From: Lachnospiraceae bacterium
Lineage (GTDB): Bacteria > Bacillota > Clostridia > Lachnospirales > Lachnospiraceae
Direction of reading: 5' to 3'
DNA: 64,000 nt
Assembly (NCBI GenBank): GCA_016280395.1
Contig: JAEEGQ010000029.1
Location: 1 to 64,000 of the forward strand
In this document: piece after piece, positions 60,349 through 64,000 of the stretch
Numbering within the stretch: position 1 is the first letter of the stretch
How the letters are laid out: each line of letters begins with the position of its first letter
Translations under genes and position numbers: made by a program
Notes under the pieces: generated by a model
The model's input: only the letters and a program-made list of their open reading frames with translations
What the model was told of the DNA's origin: nothing
Database searches by the model: none

Positions 60349-60621
60349 CTAAATCCTGTGCATATTGTCAAAGATCTCGGATTTCTGCATCCTGATCTCC
60401 ACACCGATATCGTTTCCGGTAGCCTTGAGTTCTTCGGCAAGAGTGACAAAATCCTTGTCTGCTGCAGAATAATCGGCTATCATCATCATCGTAAAATAGC
60501 CCTGTACAATGGTCTGCGAGATATCAAGGATGTTGATCTTGTTTTCGGACAGATAGGTACACACCTTGGCGATGATGCCCACTGTATCCTTTCCGACAAC
60601 AGTTATTACAGTCTTGTTCAT
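60349..60621 (-). CDS. ACT domain protein (UPF0237 type)
   Basis: 90 residues from ATG 60621 ([15 protein letters not shown]), with AGGAG 8 bases upstream. The longer frame to 60651 overlaps the hydrolase stop. It is a single ACT fold with [19 protein letters not shown]-type beginning and [19 protein letters not shown], related to GcvR. ACT domains bind small ligands, often amino acids; the likely partner is the UPF0210 protein coded directly downstream. Confidence 0.93.
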   Translation of the reverse strand: MNKTVITVVGKDTVGIIAKVCTYLSENKINILDISQTIVQGYFTMMMIADYSAADKDFVTLAEELKATGNDIGVEIRMQKSEIFDNMHRI

Positions 60622-60640
60622 CTTAAATGCTCCTGTTTTA

Positions 60641-61426
60641 TCAGTATTCAAAAGGACCTGTAGGTATGTCCCTGTTGGCTACGGTTATTTCCGGCATTTC
60701 CGGTCCGTACTTCCATGCTGCTGCAACAGCCGAACGCATAGTCTCATAGGCAAGCTCGGGATAATTGTTCTCTTTGCTCAAATGCCCGAGGATTATATGC
60801 TTTAATCCGGGTTCCATGACTTTAACGGCAAATTCCGCAGCGCTGTCATTTGAAAGATGTCCGTGAGAGCTTAATACACGCTGCTTTAACGAAAACGGAT
60901 AACTTCCGGCCATAAGCATGTTCGGGTCATGATTGGATTCGAGATAAAGCATCGCCGCGCCTTTTGCAGCCTTCACAAATTCGTCCGTATATTCACCGAC
61001 GTCTGTTATCACAACAGTTTTTCTGTCTTCGTGGGTAAAGGTGTAAAAGACGGGATCTGTCGCATCATGCGGGGCAGAATGCGGAATGAACCTCACTCCG
61101 TTAAAAGCATATTCTTTTTCCGGCGTTATCTGCATGAAAAGCTTTACCGGAATGTCTCCCTTAAAAGAAGCCATTACAGCGGCAAGCGTTCCTTTTGTCC
61201 CAAAGACCGGTATGGGATGGGCTTTTAAGAAAACCTCGAGTCCCATGATATGATCGCTGTGCTCGTGTGTGACAAATACAGCTTCCGGATCCCTGAAACC
61301 CGCGTTTTTATACGAGTTGCAGATACGCTTCGAACTTACGCCCGCATCCACAAGGAAACTGTGTTCGCCCGTGTCGAAGTACAGGCAGTTTCCGGAGCTT
61401 CCGCTGGCAATGCAAAACAGTTTCAT
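60641..61426 (-). CDS. Metallo-beta-lactamase-fold hydrolase, YycJ/WalJ-like
   Basis: 261 residues. The metal motif THEHSDHIMGLEVFL (HxHxDH) is intact. Further ligands are in ESNHDPNMLM, SSHGHLSN and ILGHLSKENN. The N-terminus IASGSSGNCLYFDTGEHSFL is typical of the YycJ/WalJ group, thought to be DNA exonucleases acting in mismatch repair. Its start overlaps the stop of the GGDEF gene (TAATG), so it is translationally coupled to it; any functional tie is not evident. Confidence 0.92.
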   Translation of the reverse strand: MKLFCIASGSSGNCLYFDTGEHSFLVDAGVSSKRICNSYKNAGFRDPEAVFVTHEHSDHIMGLEVFLKAHPIPVFGTKGTLAAVMASFKGDIPVKLFMQITPEKEYAFNGVRFIPHSAPHDATDPVFYTFTHEDRKTVVITDVGEYTDEFVKAAKGAAMLYLESNHDPNMLMAGSYPFSLKQRVLSSHGHLSNDSAAEFAVKVMEPGLKHIILGHLSKENNYPELAYETMRSAVAAAWKYGPEMPEITVANRDIPTGPFEY

Positions 61427-63165
61427 TATTTGTGTTGTCTCTTTCTTCCGGCCTCAAATTCATCAACATCCGGGCCGTCACATTTGATCTGGTTCCTGCC
61501 GTGTTCTTTTGCATAATACATGGCGGAATCCGCGCATCCGAGAAGCTCGTTTGAAGACTTCCTGATCTCAGGATACGTTGAAAAACCGATACTTACGCTG
61601 ACAGAAAGGGTTTTACCGTCATATTCAACGGTTGCCCTGTCAATATTGCCCTTGGTCTCTTCAAGGATATTTTGGCATTTCTCCCTGTTACATTCGGGAA
61701 AAACAAGGACAAATTCCTCACCGCCGTATCTTGCGGCAATACCGCCGTATTTGTCGGCAGCTTCGTCAAGTAACGACGCAAGCTTCTGAAGGACAACATC
61801 ACCGCAGGCATGACCGTAGGTATCGTTAAAGCCTTTGAAATGGTCAATGTCGAACAGCGCTGCCGAAAGAGGTGTATGGTTGTTTTCGGCATCATGCCCC
61901 ATCTGGGACATCTTCTCGTTAAGCGTCCTGCGGTTAAATATCCCTGTCAGTCCGTCGTTTATTGCCATCTGCTCTACGGCGGTATAAAGTGTGATATTGT
62001 TTATACCGAGCAGTACCTGTGCCGCGATGTTTGAAAACAGGTTTTCGGAATCGTCGAAATTATCGCGGATATTGCTTCCCAGATATATTATTCCCTCTTC
62101 CTTGTCATCTTTGAAAAGAGGTATCTTCGCAATTGAACAGAGCATATCGCTTTCCGTGCAGAAACGCATGGAATCGATATTCAGCTCCTTATCAACCGAA
62201 GGAGTCCGCGAATCTTTATTGTTAAGGCCTTTTGAAATGATCTCTGCCGAATAAGCCTGCAAAAAGCCTTCTGAAATATTCTTTGCCCTGGCGTTGAAAA
62301 CAACACTGCCTTTTTTGGTCACGGGCGCAAGGAGCACACAGCAGAAAAGCAGGTTGTCCATCGATTCGCACATCGCCTCGGGTATCTTGTCGGAAAGCGA
62401 CTGGATATCAAGACATGCGGCCACATTTTTAAGGAGTTCGTTCTGGGTGTTGATCTCCGCGTTTACATGCTGGATCTGCCTGTTGGCGGTCTCCATCTTT
62501 ATACGCTGGATACCAAGTTCCTCATTTGCCTTCTTGATCTTCTCCTGATGCAGCTTTAAGGTCTCGTTCATTTCCTCTGTCTTTTCGGTCATCCTTCGCT
62601 GCTCGAAGATCTTGTGTTCGGAGGCAAGAAGCCACGAAACAAAGATATTGCACAGAAGAAAGACCGCGGCGACAACTGCCGCAATCTCGGCAATTGACCC
62701 AAGTGCAAGGATCGCGTTATTGCCGTAATCGGCCGAGCTTGAGATCAGAAGCAGCTTGACGAGCACAAATGCGGTGATCGGGAAGATCATGGTGCCGATA
62801 ACGATAACGCGCGTGTATTTGTCGGAATAATCGAAAAGGAATATCATCTCGATCATCCTGACAAACAAAAGGATAAAGGAAATAACTTCCGTCTCGCGTA
62901 TACCCGAATCGTTGTAAACGATGAACGCGGACAAAAGCAGGAATTCTGCGATCCTTATCCCTATAAGTATCCTGTTCTTAACTGTCTGGTCTTTCCCGAG
63001 CACTCTGGCAAGGATTATATCGACTATTGCACATGAAGCAAAAACGATCATGCCGAAAAGCACAGAGGCACCGCCATCCCTTACAAAATACTCGATGGCG
63101 GTTATCAGTGCGATGATCTCTATGATCGCGTGCATCTGACCGAATTTTAAGTTTCTTTCACCCAT
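61426..63165 (-). CDS. Membrane diguanylate cyclase: six TM helices, coiled coil, GAF-like and GGDEF domains
   Basis: 579 residues. Six membrane helices (about 8-185, such as SVLFGMIVFASCAIVDIIL and AAVVAAVFLLCNIFVSWLL) form the sensory part. A long coiled coil (about 190-260) and a GAF-like domain (about 265-405) follow. The GGDEF domain (about 410-565) has ARYGGEEFVLVF at its active site and FDIDHFKGFNDTYGHACGD upstream. No RxxD inhibitory site stands five residues before GGEEF. It would make cyclic di-GMP at the membrane. AAAGG precedes the ATG. It leads the operon with the YycJ-like hydrolase, ACT and UPF0210 genes. Confidence 0.92.
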   Translation of the reverse strand: MGERNLKFGQMHAIIEIIALITAIEYFVRDGGASVLFGMIVFASCAIVDIILARVLGKDQTVKNRILIGIRIAEFLLLSAFIVYNDSGIRETEVISFILLFVRMIEMIFLFDYSDKYTRVIVIGTMIFPITAFVLVKLLLISSSADYGNNAILALGSIAEIAAVVAAVFLLCNIFVSWLLASEHKIFEQRRMTEKTEEMNETLKLHQEKIKKANEELGIQRIKMETANRQIQHVNAEINTQNELLKNVAACLDIQSLSDKIPEAMCESMDNLLFCCVLLAPVTKKGSVVFNARAKNISEGFLQAYSAEIISKGLNNKDSRTPSVDKELNIDSMRFCTESDMLCSIAKIPLFKDDKEEGIIYLGSNIRDNFDDSENLFSNIAAQVLLGINNITLYTAVEQMAINDGLTGIFNRRTLNEKMSQMGHDAENNHTPLSAALFDIDHFKGFNDTYGHACGDVVLQKLASLLDEAADKYGGIAARYGGEEFVLVFPECNREKCQNILEETKGNIDRATVEYDGKTLSVSVSIGFSTYPEIRKSSNELLGCADSAMYYAKEHGRNQIKCDGPDVDEFEAGRKRQHK

Positions 63166-63171
63166 AAGTCA

Positions 63172-64000
63172 TCAAACCTTTATGTCAACGGTAAAATTCT
63201 CAAATATCCTGACGTAATTGTCCGCAGGGACATGGTTTACCTCCACGAGCGAAGGTTTTTGCATATCGAGGGCTTCAAGGAGCTCCGATACCAGATAGAA
63301 GTCTTTTTTTACGATGGAATCGCCTTCAGAGATCCTGTAATCTTTTCCTACCTGTTTGCCGTTTGCAAGGAACAGACGCGGCATCCTCACGTTTTTCCCG
63401 TTTATCGTAAAGACGATGCTGTCCGTCTTGGCTTCCTTAAGCTCGGAAAGCAGCAGCTTTGCGGGCTTTCCGGCAGTGGAATCCTTTATGGTGATCTCAT
63501 CATAATTTGTGATAAGAGTGCTTATCGAAGCAGGTTTTCCGTTGACCTTTATAACGGCTGCCTCTCCCATCTCGCCGCGCAGCATCCTGCGTTCACCGTT
63601 GAAGGTGAAATTAAGCGATTTCCCGGTACGGGGGAAAAGCCTTTCGTTGGGGAAACCGAGCTTTGCGGCGGCATCCATGACAGCGGTCTTTCCGTTGTCA
63701 TAAAGCTTTATGCGCTCTTTGTTTACTGTGACAAATATGATATTGTTCTTTGCTTCGTAGTAGTTGAGGCATATACCGATAGGCGTTACAAGAGTTGAAT
63801 CCTTTGAGAAGCCGTCTTCGGGGAACTTGACAAAATCAAGCACTTCCGCACCGCGTAAAGCAACACGCTCCTTTGGAATGCCGAGTCTGTCTGCAAGCTG
63901 CGGGATAAAGGTCGGGAACTTGCCGCCGCCTCCGACAACAAATACTGCGCTGACGGGCTTTCCGCCGTTAAGCTCGAGAATCTTGTCGGCAACCTGTCTT
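63172..64000 (-). CDS. FtsA/Hsp70-type actin-fold ATPase, C-terminal part (cut by window edge)
   Basis: The minus-strand frame is open from the right edge (first full codon at 63999) to its stop at 63172, 276 residues. An ATG-less stretch shows that it does not start at GTG 63843. The first residues read ILELNGGKPVSAVFVVGGGG and KFPTFIPQLADRLGIPKERV, the phosphate-2/adenosine motif of actin-fold ATPases. The remaining 220 residues carry beta-rich repeats (IFVTVNKERIKLYDNG, IVFTINGKNVRMP) with no family match that I recognise. Clostridial proteins of this plan are annotated as FtsA-domain proteins, so a cell-shape or division role is a guess. It ends 6 bp before the GGDEF gene. Confidence 0.75.
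   Translation of the reverse strand, partial: RQVADKILELNGGKPVSAVFVVGGGGKFPTFIPQLADRLGIPKERVALRGAEVLDFVKFPEDGFSKDSTLVTPIGICLNYYEAKNNIIFVTVNKERIKLYDNGKTAVMDAAAKLGFPNERLFPRTGKSLNFTFNGERRMLRGEMGEAAVIKVNGKPASISTLITNYDEITIKDSTAGKPAKLLLSELKEAKTDSIVFTINGKNVRMPRLFLANGKQVGKDYRISEGDSIVKKDFYLVSELLEALDMQKPSLVEVNHVPADNYVRIFENFTVDIKV

Overview
The window (about 45% G+C by eye) looks like the chromosome of a plant-polysaccharide-degrading clostridium, most likely a member of the Lachnospiraceae. The signs are the Firmicutes gene orders rimP-nusA-ylxR-ylxQ-infB-rbfA-truB-ribF-rpsO and Asp23-nusB-xseA-xseB-ispA-dxs-tlyA with nadK-argR, consensus sigma-A-type promoters, strong GGAGG ribosome binding sites, formate-THF ligase, and several genes for pectin, cellulose and maltodextrin use. 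I see no tRNA, rRNA, CRISPR array, transposase, integrase or phage gene.

Layout. 1-4.5 kb: a cut GNAT acetyltransferase, then a plus-strand operon of a CcpA-like LacI regulator, uronate isomerase (uxaC) and a TPR-GGDEF protein. 4.5-9.5 kb: a GH9 glycosidase without signal peptide (minus) and a divergent lipoprotein with a transglutaminase-like domain (plus). 9.5-17.5 kb: minus-strand operon malQ - ftsK - two ATP-grasp ligases - fhs. 17.7-21.1 kb: pnp and an M16 peptidase. 21.2-24.8 kb: a cell-surface PL9 pectate lyase. 24.98-25.20 kb: a long, highly structured, gene-free element that is the best candidate for an undescribed RNA. 25.2-28.5 kb: a FolT-FolC fusion gene followed by pyrB and pyrI. 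28.6-36.4 kb: the translation/transcription operon from rimP to rpsO, with a RibF lacking its riboflavin kinase half. 36.6-45.1 kb: two very large surface proteins, one of about a dozen Ig-like (Big_2) modules and one with FG-GAP-like repeats, a possible amphipathic beta region, FnIII and a collagen-like stalk. 45.3-50.0 kb: nadK-argR-yebC-histidine kinase-response regulator. 50.1-56.1 kb: Asp23 to tlyA. 56.1-64.0 kb: an LCP-like membrane protein, pepD, a UPF0210/ACT pair, a metallo-beta-lactamase-fold hydrolase, a membrane GGDEF protein and a cut FtsA/Hsp70-type ATPase.

How the parts work together. The pectate lyase cuts pectin outside the cell, and uronate isomerase starts catabolism of the released uronic acids. 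The two loci are 24 kb apart but carry nearly the same 14-bp palindrome, TGTAARTGCTTWCA, at their promoters. The LacI protein next to uxaC has a CcpA-like DNA-binding helix that fits a cre-like site, so a small pectin regulon is a reasonable inference. Most other genes are housekeeping: ribosome assembly, pyrimidine, folate and isoprenoid synthesis, DNA repair and chromosome segregation. Several starts differ from the longest open frame and were set from ribosome binding sites and neighbouring promoters or terminators.
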